From Moniliophthora roreri (lineage: Eukaryota > Basidiomycota > Agaricomycetes > Agaricales > Marasmiaceae), in the NCBI GenBank assembly GCA_001466705.2, contig LATX02000057.1, forward strand, positions 248,001 through 312,000: a DNA stretch of 64,000 nt. Direction: 5' to 3'. The notes beneath the pieces are model-generated. The model ran no database searches and was not told the DNA's origin. It saw only the letters and a list, made by a program, of their open reading frames with translations. A program made the translations under genes and the position numbers. Below, one piece after another: positions 46,849 to 57,885 of the stretch (position 1 is the stretch's first letter; each line of letters opens with the position of its first letter).

Positions 46849-49709
46849 CTACCAATCTGCAACTTCTTTCTCTGGCTCCCCCATCCCCGTGGTTTTCATC
46901 ATATCGTCAAGTTGTCGGATAGTCTCTTTACATCCATCTTCTCCATGGTTTCGATTCGTGAAGTGAGTGAAAACCTTCACCACCAGCGGCCATACCGGTT
47001 TGTTGGGCCGAAGCGCACAGAGTCGAACCAATGCAGGCATCCAGTCACCGCTGACCTCATACAACCACCATCTCCTCGACGCTATGAACGAGCAGAGTAT
47101 TTCGAAGAAATCCGATTCAAAGATGGAATCAATGAGGGGATCAAGACTGTCTTTTTCATCGTCCATCCGTCGATGGGTAGCACTGTATATAAACGTGCAG
47201 AGCGTACGTAGACAGTCAATCTGAAGGCGACGGCTATCTTCACGCCCTGCCCTGGCTACCCGAAGGACAGCATGCACCCCTCTATTTTCTGCGAAGGCGT
47301 CAAGGATTGGCACCTTACAACACCATAATAAATGTTGCAGCAGACGTACAGACCAGCCGATGATATCAGGATGACCTGAAGTTTGGAGATTCTCGACCAG
47401 CAACAAAACGAGTGCTGATCTCTGATTCTCTGGGACTAGTATAGGAGGGAAGAGGAGATGTAGGACATCAGCTAGGAGAACATCGGGGATGATTCCTACT
47501 CCAATGTGGCCATTGACATACAGCCGAGATAAACCAGACTGGGCCATCTTCTTCAGCGGCTGCGGGAAACGCTCTGATTGCACGACTACTGGTGGTGCCA
47601 GACGACAAAATTCCTTTGCAGCTATATCGAGTAGATCGTCCTTCACTCCAAACCTTTCTGGGTTGTTGGTGATTACCGATAGCGCTTGTATTAGTAACTC
47701 GCAGAAATCAGACTTTCGTTTTCTTTCGATTCGATATTGACTGAGGTTGACAGGTCCGCATGTTATGACATAAAGAGCAAGCGCGGCAGCACTGCGAAGC
47801 TCAGAGCTAGGCAGTTCCTCGGTGTGGTATAGCACACGAAGCAGGGTAGGGACCGCCCGAACATTTGTCTGATCAATGACTGCGGCTGGCATTTCCCATC
47901 GAACCAAACACTCCACGATGCTATCTAATAGATAGCATTGCGTTGTCTGAGTTAATGCTAATTCTCCTGACGTGCATTTGCCCAGATAAGACAATAACTC
48001 CCACTGTGACATATGGGAATCGAAGGATGATAGGGCAACTGCGCAGGATGCAATAGCAGCAGCTTCTGGGTAGCCTTTGAGATCCTGGAGTAACCATAAA
48101 GGTTCGACGATTTCAAACGGCCACTGCTCCGATGTGTCTCTCGTCAGGTTGATCCATGCTCGGCAAAACAAAACGGCTCCGTCTGAATTAATGAGGTGCC
48201 ACTGTAAATCGACAGTAGTATCTTTATGGAAGCAGTTCTCGAACCCTTGTTCGATTAAACGGAGCGCGCCAGCTTCTCGGAGACGACTCATAGCAGAGAA
48301 ATCTCTGGGCAAGCCAGCAATAGCCTGGAGGGCGGCGGATACCACTTCGCTGTCCGTGGACTTTGTGAAAAGCCATATGAGACCCGCTGCATCAAGGTGT
48401 TCGTTCTGTAATTCTTCGTGTGACTTGAAAGTGTTAGACCTGTTTTCGAAAAGCAATGGTGAGCGACGAAATAATGTGATAGGTCAGTCTTACATATGAG
48501 CAGTATCCTTTGGGGAAGGAAGAAGGCACCAATTCGGAGATGAGCGGTTCGAAGTCAACCACTTTCGAATGTGGTCGGAGATGGGATGGTGATATGGACA
48601 ATCGGGATACACCAGCGGGAGCCATATAGATATGAAATAAAATATGTAGGAAAGGGAGACGATTCCCCAAGTTGCACAGGTGATACCGATGTCCTCTGGC
48701 CATAACAATAGGATAAGACCTGCGAAAAACAGGAGCAGAGCGATATGGAGCATCATGGGCAACGCATTTATAATAGCAGGGACGTGCCAGATCTCCAATT
48801 GTAGGTATCTTGCATGTCGCTTTCGAGCGCGGAAGCGAGGCGAGCCGGATGTAATGGGTGCGTATGCCTGGAGCCATTGCTTCGCAAGCATCGAAACCAA
48901 AGCATTTGACAGACTGCAAGACAGGGCTGCAAACCAAAGTCCGTTCACCCAGTGGATCTGATGCGACGAAGTCCGAGATTTGAGGCTCTCTCTTGCAAGT
49001 TGGGGTGCATTGTCGGTATTGTTAAATTGAAGGAGAATCAATTCGCTGAGAAGACTATTCGTGATGTCGGCTGGATCTTGTATCATCACATCGTAGGATT
49101 GGATAATAAACGTCGTGAGCACTGCGGAAAAGAGACCAGTCTGCACGGAGCGTCACCGGTCAGAATTTAAAGCTTTTGGTCAACAGACGTGTCAACTCAC
49201 GAAGACCAGTAAAACATCGATACTTCTGTTCCATCCTTCTAACATGGCCGCATCCGCCTTGGTAGCTTCTTCCATGTAAATTTGCCATATATGAGCGCTG
49301 TCTTCGGCCTGCGCTGTATCTTGGGCATAAGCTAAAGGTCCCGCATCTTTTTGGCTCAATCCATGCTCGTTTGTCGGTGACGCAAACCTCTATTGACGTT
49401 CAATGAACTTATTGCAACAAATCTAGATACTAAGATAGTTCCACTCACAGCACGCCGGAATTCAGAACGATTACTAGCGCGCCCAGCTTGAGACTGGACA
49501 TCCTCTGAGAACTTTCTCCCAGGCCTTGCTCGAGAACGCGAGCGAGACTGTGGGCCGGTATACAGGTCAAAATCCTCTATGGAAGGGCGAAGATGTTGAT
49601 AATGCCTGAGACTATGGATTGGTAGAGGTGTCGAGGGCCTAGTTGGTGCGGGACTTGCATACGGCGTTCGAGGTTCACGTTCGACGAATGAAGCATACGG
49701 AGCGGCCAT
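46849..49709 (-). CDS. DUF6535 membrane protein with helical-repeat C-terminal half
   Basis: Four exons on the minus strand from ATG 49709 to TAG at 46849. Exon 1 encodes a Pro/Ser/Arg-rich N-terminus. The DUF6535 domain follows: HIWQIYMEEATKADAAMLEGWNRSIDVLLVF joined to TGLFSAVLTTFIIQSY, then HWVNGLWFAALSCSLSNALVSMLAKQWLQAY, two more membrane segments around LHIALLLFFAGLILLLW and SLSYIFYFISIWLP. The second half, about 530 residues, is purely helical with repeated Leu-rich helices (LIWLFTKSTDSEVVSAALQAIAGLP; LRSAAALALYVIT) and looks like armadillo/HEAT-type repeats. DUF6535 proteins are expanded in Agaricomycetes and have no known function. The join at 48490/48430 keeps frame across a short intron (AT|G). 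Confidence 0.85.
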
Positions 49710-50101
49710 GGGGACTCCTTTTCCTTACAGTAAATTGATATAACCATCAGTGACACAGGGTGAGCAAGCAGATCAGAAGGTTACTGGATTAGAGTTGAGC
49801 ATCTGAGCATAGCCAACAGATGGGACAATAACAGCATTTTACAGCTATGAAGCTCCATGCGGTCGATTCTGATATTCGGCTTGAATTATACACAATACTA
49901 CTAATCCATACATGTAGGCAAGCAAGAGTATTCAATCCAGAGACTATCCCAGGTAACCAAACAGGGATATGTGGGGAGTAAACGACATAGCGAGACAACG
50001 ATAACAAGGGACGATACATACTCGAGTATAAAAAGGATGCGTGCAGCAGTCATAAGCATAAGTGGGAACGAATAATGAAGAAATGATGATAATGGAATGT
50101 G
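49710..50101. other. Intergenic stretch between DUF6535 gene and CDC6
   Basis: Upstream region of the DUF6535 gene and 3' flank of CDC6, about 390 bases. Nothing recognised. Confidence 0.4.
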
Positions 50102-52174
50102 TTAGTCCTCTACAGCATCGTCGAAACCGACACCGCACTCCTCCTTCCGCATCTTCTGTTGCAAGGCCTTGAGGTCCTTCGACAGCTTGGTGGACTCGCG
50201 AAACCAGATCGCGAGGATCTCTTCCTCCTTGAGGTCGGCTGGGGTCATGGAAGCTCCAATACCCAAGCCCCTGACGATCTCATCGGCCCAAACACCACTG
50301 GCCAACTTCACATCTCCCGGCTTGGCAACTTTGCTGATGTTGCCAAAGGACTGGTTCCGGCCGAAGGATTTCTTGCCAACCTTGGTGGGTGAAGCTACAG
50401 TCGAAGAGCCCACATTGAGAAGACCTATCGCTTCAAGCATACCAATGAGGTCGCTAAATTCCGTTCTCGACACGGGAGAGCAAATCATATCATCATTACG
50501 CAATAAGATGGAGCTGTAGTATGAATGAAGTTGCGCTGTATCGAATGTAATGTCCTTCCCTGCAATCGAACTGTTGGAGGAAGAGGCGGAGCGTTTTATA
50601 GGAGGTGGCGGAATAGATGATCCAAGTGTAAGCCCTGCTTCAATTCTCTTGGACGCGAGAATCAAGGCCAAAAGGGCGAGCCGAGGTTGGATACCTAGTG
50701 CTCGTACCTTCAAGACGATCTCACTATTCGGGGAAGAGGTGGAGGATGTCGGCGCGGAAGATTGTGGGGAAGTCGGTGTGGATATTGATGATGGTTTATA
50801 TGCTTTGAGTGCATCAAGGACGTGTGTAGGAGTGACAGCATGTGCGGGAGCAGTAAGAGGGTCTTGGGTTTTTGGTTGTGATGCCACGGCCAAATCAATC
50901 GCGCCACGCAAGACTTCAAGCAACGCTCTCACGTCGCCAGTCAATGCGGCCACCTTCTTGGACAGAAGTGTGGTAGTCGGCGCTGGAAGAAACTTCTTCA
51001 ACGCGTCAACAACTTCCGGCAAGGAGTCAGACCCTTGTAACGGCGCTAACCGTGATTGTAGAATCTGTTGGAGCTGGGCTGATGTGTAAGGCGCGAAATG
51101 GATGGTCTGAACTTGTGGTGGTGTGGCGGCAGAGGATGAGGTTAGAGTATGTGTATTTGCAATGCCAATGACACGGAACACATCAGCATGGGTCGTAGGA
51201 AGTGAGAATAGTGACGACAGTGCCTGGGACGTCGATACGATGTGATCCAGTTCGTCCAAAACGAGAATACTAAGGTGGTCATTAGTCTGGGTCAAGGAGA
51301 AGGATGTTAACACGAACCATTTCATTTTTAGCTTTGAAAGTATGCTTTCAATCGCTTCTTTACCTCTCAACTTCTTGGACTTGATCGTAGCCTTTCCTTT
51401 CTGCATGATGGCGAGCTCTTCAAGAAGGCGATCCCAAAGAGCTTCGATGTCATTTATAGCCATGCAATTGAAGTTAACGACTTTCACATCACGGTCCTCA
51501 TCCTGAAGATCATGAATAACACTATGAATTAGTGCCGTCTTCCCTGTTCCAGGAGCACCAGAGATGAATAGGCTGTGGAAATTGTCTTCGCTGACGCCGT
51601 CTAGGAAGGTCGAAATGAAGTGGGCAATAGCTGCACGCTCAGATTCGCGGCCAGGTAGAGAAATGATATCGTTGCAGGTAGGTCGAAGAAGTTGTCGGAC
51701 GCGAGCATGAATAGGAAGTAGTGTAGGCGGAGTAGGTGGTGGAGTAGCGAGAGAAAGATGAGAAATAGCTGTGGCGGGTGTGATAGGTGAAATTTCGTTT
51801 GACGTGGAAGCACGTTGCATCGAAGCTATAATTAAGAGTAGCATTAGGAAAAGGAGCATGAAGATTTTTATGTGAAACACACCAATCCTTGGGCGAGTTG
51901 GCGTAACCAATAATTCGGTAGCATTCCTTCGAAGACTTCTAGTCACTCTGCCAGTGACTGGCGACGTTTCACCATTCGCGGTGGAAAGATTAAAAGGCGG
52001 TACATTTTCCTTGTTAGCGTCGCCATCCACGACAGTCGAAGTTCGGACCCTCTTGTGAGTCGGCGTATCTGGTGTCTGAAGCTGCTCACAAGGCGAAGCC
52101 GATGACTCCGACTGGTGAGATCGCTTCCCCAGGACAGTGCTGCGAGTAGTGCGAGGAGTCTGTGCCAGAGACAT
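50102..52174 (-). CDS. CDC6: Cdc6/Cdc18, origin-licensing AAA+ ATPase
   Basis: Three exons on the minus strand (52174-51883, 51825-51318, 51269-50102), 655 residues. The N-terminus is basic and rich in Ser/Thr-Pro sites with KRVR- and KRSH-type clusters, as expected for CDK regulation. The AAA+ core has LPGRESERAAIAHFIS, Walker A SGAPGTGKTALIHSV, Walker B ILVLDELDHI, sensor-1 VFRVIGIANTHTLT and the arginine-rich QIHFAPYTSAQLQQIL block (YTxxQL). A winged-helix C-terminus contains SRTEFSDLIGMLEAIGLL. Cdc6 loads MCM2-7 onto ORC-marked origins in G1. Both introns (57 and 48 nt) are multiples of three with no in-frame stop, so the unspliced frame stays open; removing them restores normal family spacing around the first helix and Walker B. 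Confidence 0.93.
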   Translation of the reverse strand: MSLAQTPRTTRSTVLGKRSHQSESSASPCEQLQTPDTPTHKRVRTSTVVDGDANKENVPPFNLSTANGETSPVTGRVTRSLRRNATELLVTPTRPRIGVFHIKIFMLLFLMLLLIIASMQRASTSNEISPITPATAISHLSLATPPPTPPTLLPIHARVRQLLRPTCNDIISLPGRESERAAIAHFISTFLDGVSEDNFHSLFISGAPGTGKTALIHSVIHDLQDEDRDVKVVNFNCMAINDIEALWDRLLEELAIMQKGKATIKSKKLRGKEAIESILSKLKMKWFVLTSFSLTQTNDHLSILVLDELDHIVSTSQALSSLFSLPTTHADVFRVIGIANTHTLTSSSAATPPQVQTIHFAPYTSAQLQQILQSRLAPLQGSDSLPEVVDALKKFLPAPTTTLLSKKVAALTGDVRALLEVLRGAIDLAVASQPKTQDPLTAPAHAVTPTHVLDALKAYKPSSISTPTSPQSSAPTSSTSSPNSEIVLKVRALGIQPRLALLALILASKRIEAGLTLGSSIPPPPIKRSASSSNSSIAGKDITFDTAQLHSYYSSILLRNDDMICSPVSRTEFSDLIGMLEAIGLLNVGSSTVASPTKVGKKSFGRNQSFGNISKVAKPGDVKLASGVWADEIVRGLGIGASMTPADLKEEEILAIWFRESTKLSKDLKALQQKMRKEECGVGFDDAVED

Positions 52175-52359
52175 GCCGGGGGGAAGACGATGGTGGTTGT
52201 GGTTTCTGGACGAGGGAAATTGTCCAGCGCCGTGAGATTTCTTATGCTGCTTTCAAACTCCGCTCGCCAGTCAACCGACGCGCGACGCGGTGATTACACG
52301 TGGCACGTGAACGCGACGCGCCTGCACAGCCTCATGCTCTTATCTGTTTTTCATCTGCC
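52175..52359. promoter_or_regulatory. Divergent CDC6-SPO11 promoter with ACGCG and CACGTG elements
   Basis: 185 bases between two start codons. Within 52278-52321 lie four ACGCG/CGCGT-type cores (ACGCGCGACGCGG at 52278-52290; ACGCGACGCGC at 52311-52321) flanking a CACGTG palindrome (52304-52309). ACGCG is the core of MBF/SBF-type G1/S sites and also resembles sites for meiotic regulators; CACGTG is a bHLH E-box. Confidence 0.6.
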
Positions 52360-54449
52360 ATGTCGTCTGACGCTGAGGATGTGGAAATGTCCAATCAGAG
52401 TTCTGATTCGGAGTCAGAGTATGATCAAGATGAAAGGCGAGTGATCATCTTGTTCTTCGGCGGACAAAGCTCAACTTGAATATTAGACGCCTTAATACCA
52501 TGCTGAAACTGGAAAACCTCTTCCTTGACTTCCTTCATCAGCTTCTACGAGCGGCAACTGCCCACAAAGATGTTGACGATAACAACAACAAGCAATCAAA
52601 GTCAAGGCCCAGCATCAAATTGCGGATGGCGAATAGAAAAACAGGAACGCCTGGGTACGAATGACAAGGCCGTTCACATTAACTACGAAACCCAAAGTTT
52701 GAATTTCGTACCCTAGCAACTATGGGATCAAGCACCTTATATTCCCTCGCAAATCCGCTTCGGGAAGTGCCAAATCCATCTGTGCGTGCGTATATGCTTC
52801 AAGGCAAACACATCTCTGACTAGTCAATAGCGCAACTATTCGGGGTGGTCAGATATACACATGAAGCACTTGTGTACGACGTACCGATCACGAAACGGTC
52901 AGCTTATATCTTCATTGTCGTTGATGCACCCAAATGCCGTTTTCAGTGACGTCTACTATCGAAATGTCCTTCTTTTCGAGAAGCAAAAAGTCGTCGATAA
53001 TGTCAGCCAAGCCAACAAGCCTTTCAGATCCACTCTGATAACAGAATATGCAGTTCGTGGATGATATTTCAGCATCATTGGATATCGAACGGGCGGATTT
53101 GAACGTGGTCTGTCATTCCAATAGCTTGTCAGTACAAAGCTGATCCTCTATCCAGAGAGCGACATCTAAAGGCGTGTTCTGTGGATCAGGATTGACGATT
53201 TCCTTGCTTTCTGGAGAAATTACATATGGAAGCGATCGCGAGGTATGTTTCCTAAAAGTTCGGTCTTGACCTCTCTCATCTGCTGTCCAGCCCACTCTCA
53301 TACCTTTTGGCGAGGATATCGAATCTTTCAGTGTGGACAAGGATGTGAAATGGGTACTCGTGGTTGAGAAAGACGTGTGTCTCCCGAGTATCGTTGTTTG
53401 CATGTATGAACGTTCGCATCACCAGGCCGTTTTCCAAACTCTTGCCCACTGCGAAATTACCAGTTTGCCCGAATTTCCCGGAAAGGGCCTTTTGATCACA
53501 GTTGAGACGCATATCTAGAACGGCAAACAAAGTACTCACTACCTTATTCACAGGGAAAGGGATACCCTGACGTGTCCACTCGGCACTTGGTGAAAACTCT
53601 TTCGGACTGCCTCCCCAAAGAGTATGTCGCACTTTCGCACTTTGATTTCTTGCGGCTTATTGACCAACAGAATACCTATTATGGCACTCGTGGACGGCGA
53701 TGCCTACGGTATTGATATACTCTCCGTGTACAAATTCGGCAGTTGGGCTCTGCGGCACGAGAACGATCAACTCGCTGCGTCTCGTATCAAGTGGCTGGGT
53801 CTTTGGTCAACTGAATTAGCTAGGTGAGGTAACTCGTACTTGGGTCGCCGGTCTCTGAGAGCTCATCCGATGTAATCATGTATAGCCTAGGCATCGACAA
53901 GGAGGCCCTGCTACCTATAACAAGACACGATGAGAAAAAGGTGGCGTAATATGACGTAACACGTTCTAGCAGCCCGCCCATTCTATTTGACGTTCCAGGC
54001 GTTTACCATGCTCAAGAGGCCAGGAAACAGAATGCCCTCCAAATGGAAGTACGTCCATCCGTACGTCCGGCGGAGCGCCTGACAATGAAACTAACTATTT
54101 CTTGACGTGCTGTAGACGGGAACTCACTCATATGCTATTCAATCGCCGCAAGGCTGAAATCGAGATCTTGACCTCAGTAAGCTCAGCATTCATCGCTTCG
54201 ATTTATTCCAGAAGTACCTCAAGCTCTCGAACTACGACTCCCTCCTCGATGGATGTTTCCTTTGATTATTCAAACACTTATGATGACGACAACAACTTCT
54301 CGCCTTCTATGAACTGTGATGGTTCTTCCGCACCTTCCAGCCCAGCGCCCCTCATAGAATCAACCACTTCCTATTCTCGTATCCTTTCTCCATTGGTTCA
54401 ATACTTGATACTCAAAATCCCGATGTTTATTGCTTCTACCTCTAGATGA
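52360..54449 (+). CDS. SPO11: Spo11, meiotic double-strand-break transesterase
   Basis: About fourteen short exons from ATG 52360 to TGA 54447-54449. In order: an acidic N-terminus; LKLENLFLDFLHQLLRA; YGIKHLIFPRKSASGSAKSI; AQLFGVVRYTHEALV; the catalytic-tyrosine block ITKR|DVYYRNVLLFEKQKVVDN; FVDDISASLDIERADLNV; RATSKGVFCGSGLTI; the Toprim glutamate block VLVVEKD|AVFQTLAHC; GKGYPDVSTRHLVKTLS; the Toprim DxD block MALVDGDAYGIDILSVYKFGSWAL; IKWLGLWSTEL; and KRELTHMLFNRRKAEIEIL. All active-site elements of topoisomerase VI A / Spo11 are present, so the protein looks functional. After KAEIEIL a Ser/Thr-rich insert precedes SPLVQYLILKI, the usual family end. The first intron lacks a usable GT donor and may be GC-AG (see findings). 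Confidence 0.92.
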
Positions 54450-54777
54450 CTAGGATCACATACCCCAATTGTAACTCCGTTACCCCGTTGCTAATTACTC
54501 GTATAGACGTGTTAGATTGAACCTGCTACCGATACAATTGAATAATGCAGGGGTAGATATAATTTCGTGCAATGTCTGTCTGGATGAGAGGGTAACTAAT
54601 GAAAGGGTACTATCGATTGTTTCTACTTTGTACTCGTAAGAATCAATAAATAATTTGCACTGTCTCATTGTATAGATAACTCGGGGTAAATGCAAAGATG
54701 AGTGTGATATGTTTTGTCCGTCGGAAGCTTCAAAAACGGGAGTCTTTTTGGGGAAAAAAGCGATGAAAATAAGGTCA
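54450..54777. other. Convergent region after SPO11
   Basis: About 330 AT-rich bases between two converging genes. No gene recognised. Confidence 0.4.
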
Positions 54778-56013
54778 TTAGGGTGATTGATCCTTCGGAG
54801 GCGGTGGTATGAATGAAAGAATAGGTGGAGTTGGTCTACGCGGAGCCGAAGTTGCACTCTCTTGGTGCGGTAATAAATCCAGCCTGAAACCGGCAGCAGG
54901 GACAATGAGCGGTGCGAATATCGCCTGGTTAGAAGATGGTATCCTAGGCGCCGTTTCATCATTCGAAGAACCGGCACTATGGTCGTCAACTGAGTAAGGC
55001 GACACCAGGTGAGATTCCTCTGTACGTTGGGTGACACTACCACGGCTTGGCGGCCTTACGTCGTCCGAGTAGTGCTCAATGACAGCACCGTGTTCGTCGA
55101 CTCCACGTATTCGTTCCGTGGTAGTACTAGTGCCGGTAGAAGAAGTACCGAGAAGAGGAACTGCGACGGCGGAAGCTTCACTGGCATGGTGCTGGTGGGA
55201 AGGTTTCATCTGGGCGTTGGCGGTAACCGTTGGCATCAGGAATGAATCCAGAGTGTACAGGGTCGCGGGTCTTTTGCCTCTAGAAGGCATGTCTCCAGCT
55301 ACGATTGACATTCTTGGCCGTTTACGAGCATCATTTCTGCGTCTTCTCCAAGCAGAGAATAAGATGGATACTATGGATAGTAGTAATACTTATGATATTT
55401 CAGTAAGGACGCTTTCAGTAAGGACGCAGAGAATAAGGACCGCAGGACTCACGTCCACCAATGACACCACCCACGATTGACCCGATCAACACTGAATTGC
55501 TGGAGCCTGATCCACTACTCTCAGAGGTAAGTGTAGGTGTGGAGCTTGCACTTGAAAATGAAGCAGAAGATGATTGTGACGCGCTGCTGGATGTTGGCGT
55601 TGCTGGACTGCTAGTTGATGCTTGCGAAGATGAGGTTGGTGGCGATGAAGTATATGTGCGCGAAGTGGGGGTAGTGGAAGACTGTACAGAAGTCCGAGTG
55701 GTACTCCCTCTTGTCGAAGAACTTTCTACATCCTGACGGGGGCTGCAGAAGTAGAGTGAGCATTGACCGAAGTGGGAGAATTAATGAAGAACTGACATAT
55801 ACTGATTCATTGGAATGGGAGTTTCCCGAATACGCAGCAACATTTTTCAGCAATGGTGGTGAGAGTGAGTGGAGATGCCGAGCCCAAGAGTGGTGTCAGC
55901 TATCCTTAAGTATGTTGAGATTTATGTGTTTCCGGTATGCCGAGGCGCTTGGGCTGCGCCCAAGAGGCAGAAATAAACAACCAATGGGGCACAGCATATA
56001 AAAAACGTTTCAT
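54778..56013 (-). CDS. Ser/Thr-rich single-pass membrane protein (5' part unresolved)
   Basis: The minus strand from about 55736 to 54778 encodes a long Ser/Thr-rich stalk (SSSASQSSSASFSSASSTPTLTSESSGSG), a membrane segment (SVLIGSIVGGVIGG joined over an intron to LSILFSAW), then RRRRNDARKRPR and a cytoplasmic tail of about 175 residues rich in Ser, Pro and His. The layout is that of the mucin-like gene at 30248-32876 without clear sequence identity in the tail. A hydrophobic N-terminal candidate (MKRFLYAVPHWLFISASWAQ, ATG at 56013) could be the signal peptide. I could not connect it to the stalk in frame; a one-base shift near 55735 may be a missed intron or a real lesion. Confidence 0.6.
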
Positions 56014-56888
56014 TTTCGTACTCGACGTCCGAGGGAGTCGCAGCAACTCGACAAATCCTGGGTCCCTATTCAGGTTATTTCCTTCCGTTTCTTCGCCAGC
56101 TGCCGGCTGCGCAGCTTCCTGGAAAGAGTTCGACAGAGCGAGGTTTCGCATTCAGAGAGGAATTCGACGTAAAGGGTCCTGATGACCGCTGAAGCCTAAG
56201 GTCAATTCGGCCGTGAGGGTATGGGTAACCGGTAAGTGTTGCGACAAATGAGTTCGGCAGAAAGCGGCAACGTTCTCACGCCGCTTTCTCCGTTGATCAC
56301 CGACAAGTTCACCGACGCGGGATCGAACGTTTAGTGCCCAGAAAATCAAAAGTAGTCCCTTTGAATACTGTATTTGCATTTTCATTAAAGGAAAAAAAAA
56401 AGAAACCTCAAAAACCCGTAAGTACTTTGTGCTTGTCCTTCACAGGTGATGAACATCAGAAGTCGCATCTCGCCACGACTCGAAGTGGAATGCATCTAGT
56501 CCTGTCACCTGTGATTGAACTGAATCGCGACCGACTCAATGCAAGGTTCGTCACGACGATATCTCCAAAGGATATTCAAGTTGATGACTCAATTCGACCC
56601 TATGGTTACGAAATTTTTCCATTAAGTTAAGTAGGTTGTAAGAAATACAAAAGAAGACAATGCAAGAATGATACAGGTTCTAGAAGGGCTACAGCCATGC
56701 CAGGAGTAATGCTACAAGTAGAAATGCTAATCGAAACAAGATAAGAAGTGCTACAAAACGATGAAGTGATACATAAATATAGGTTCGGGTCTCGAACAAG
56801 ATGAGTATTGAGTTGAATCGTGTAGTGTTCAAGTCGATGCGAGAAAAGTTCGAAAAAGACAAGTTCGGGAGAGTCTAAAATGAAGCAA
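56014..56888. other. Intergenic stretch before the first C2H2 gene's 3' end
   Basis: No gene recognised in about 870 bases. A 98-codon plus-strand frame at 56334-56630 begins with a Lys-run and has no domain. Confidence 0.4.
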
Positions 56889-57885
56889 TCATACCGACGC
56901 TTCCCTCATGTTATGATCACCATCCTCGCTTGAGTCAGAAGTCACGGTTCCCGCCAGAGAGGAATTCTGGTGAACAATTCGTACATGACGCCGCATGTTG
57001 CTTCGAACGCTGAAGGAACGACCGCATCCCTCCTCGGGGCAGACGTAAGGTTTTTCGCCAGTATGAGTAGTCATATGGATCTGCCACAAGACCGCATCAA
57101 TCCTGACACAATATAACTCAGGTATGGACGAGCTTACCTTGAGGCCACTGGGTCTACTAAATCGCTTGCCACAGAAGCGACATTGATGTTTGGCATTCGA
57201 AACGCTGTCTGGGTCATTGCGGTCGTACATTGAGTAGGGATGGTACAGGACCGGGCTAGATGATTGATGCCTGAGGTTATAGCTTTCGTACGAATGTTGA
57301 GATCTTGATCGTTGTAACATATGGTAGTCGTGAGGTGTCGAGGAACCAGAGGAGGAAGTCATGTACGAGTTGTCGTATCTCCGACCAAAGTCAGAATCAG
57401 AATATGAGTGGTAATACGGATCGTTGGGGTATTGGCGCATTGTGGAGGAGTTTTCACGAGTCTGTCTAAGATCAGACAGGGCTTTGTCGGTCTGCAAAGC
57501 GGATGTGTGGGGATCAGGAACATGCTGTCGAGCAAGATAGTGGTAGTCGTAGGAAGTCGTATATTCCTGTAGAGGTGCCCAAAATGTCAATGCAGCCCTT
57601 CCAAGCAACGCAAAACACGTACGTTAGGCAGAGGGAATTGAGGCCAGGTTTCCGTACGTCTCTGCGTTTGCGGAGATGGTTCAATTGGAAGTGGAGGAAG
57701 AGTTAACGACGACGGAGCCCTGCTACGATTGTCTGTAACTTCAGAATTGAGTATAGGGCCGAATATGGTGATAAGGGGAGGAATTCACCAAAGATACGCG
57801 AGATCGAAGGCAGCACCACTTGTCGGTCTTCATTTTCACGCTGCTGATCGTCCATGGATAGATTGACATATGGCGAACGGTACAT
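56889..57885 (-). CDS. C2H2 zinc-finger protein 1
   Basis: Four exons on the minus strand from ATG 57885 (MYRSPYVNLSMDDQQ) to the stop at 56889. The N-terminal part has the VVLPSISRIF block, shared with the neighbouring paralogue (VPLPPISQIF), then a Pro/Gln-rich region. The Ser/Tyr/His-rich middle leads to two C2H2 fingers: CRFCGKRFSRPSGLKIHMTTH and CPEEGCGRSFSVRSNMRRHVRIVH, linked by TGEKPYV. Such two-finger proteins act as DNA-binding transcription factors in fungi; targets are unknown. Intron 1 was placed at TTTG|GTGAAT...GTTACAG so that the frame continues as DNRSRAPSSLTLPPLP. The finger linker is interrupted by an intron at the same place as in the paralogue. Confidence 0.85.
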
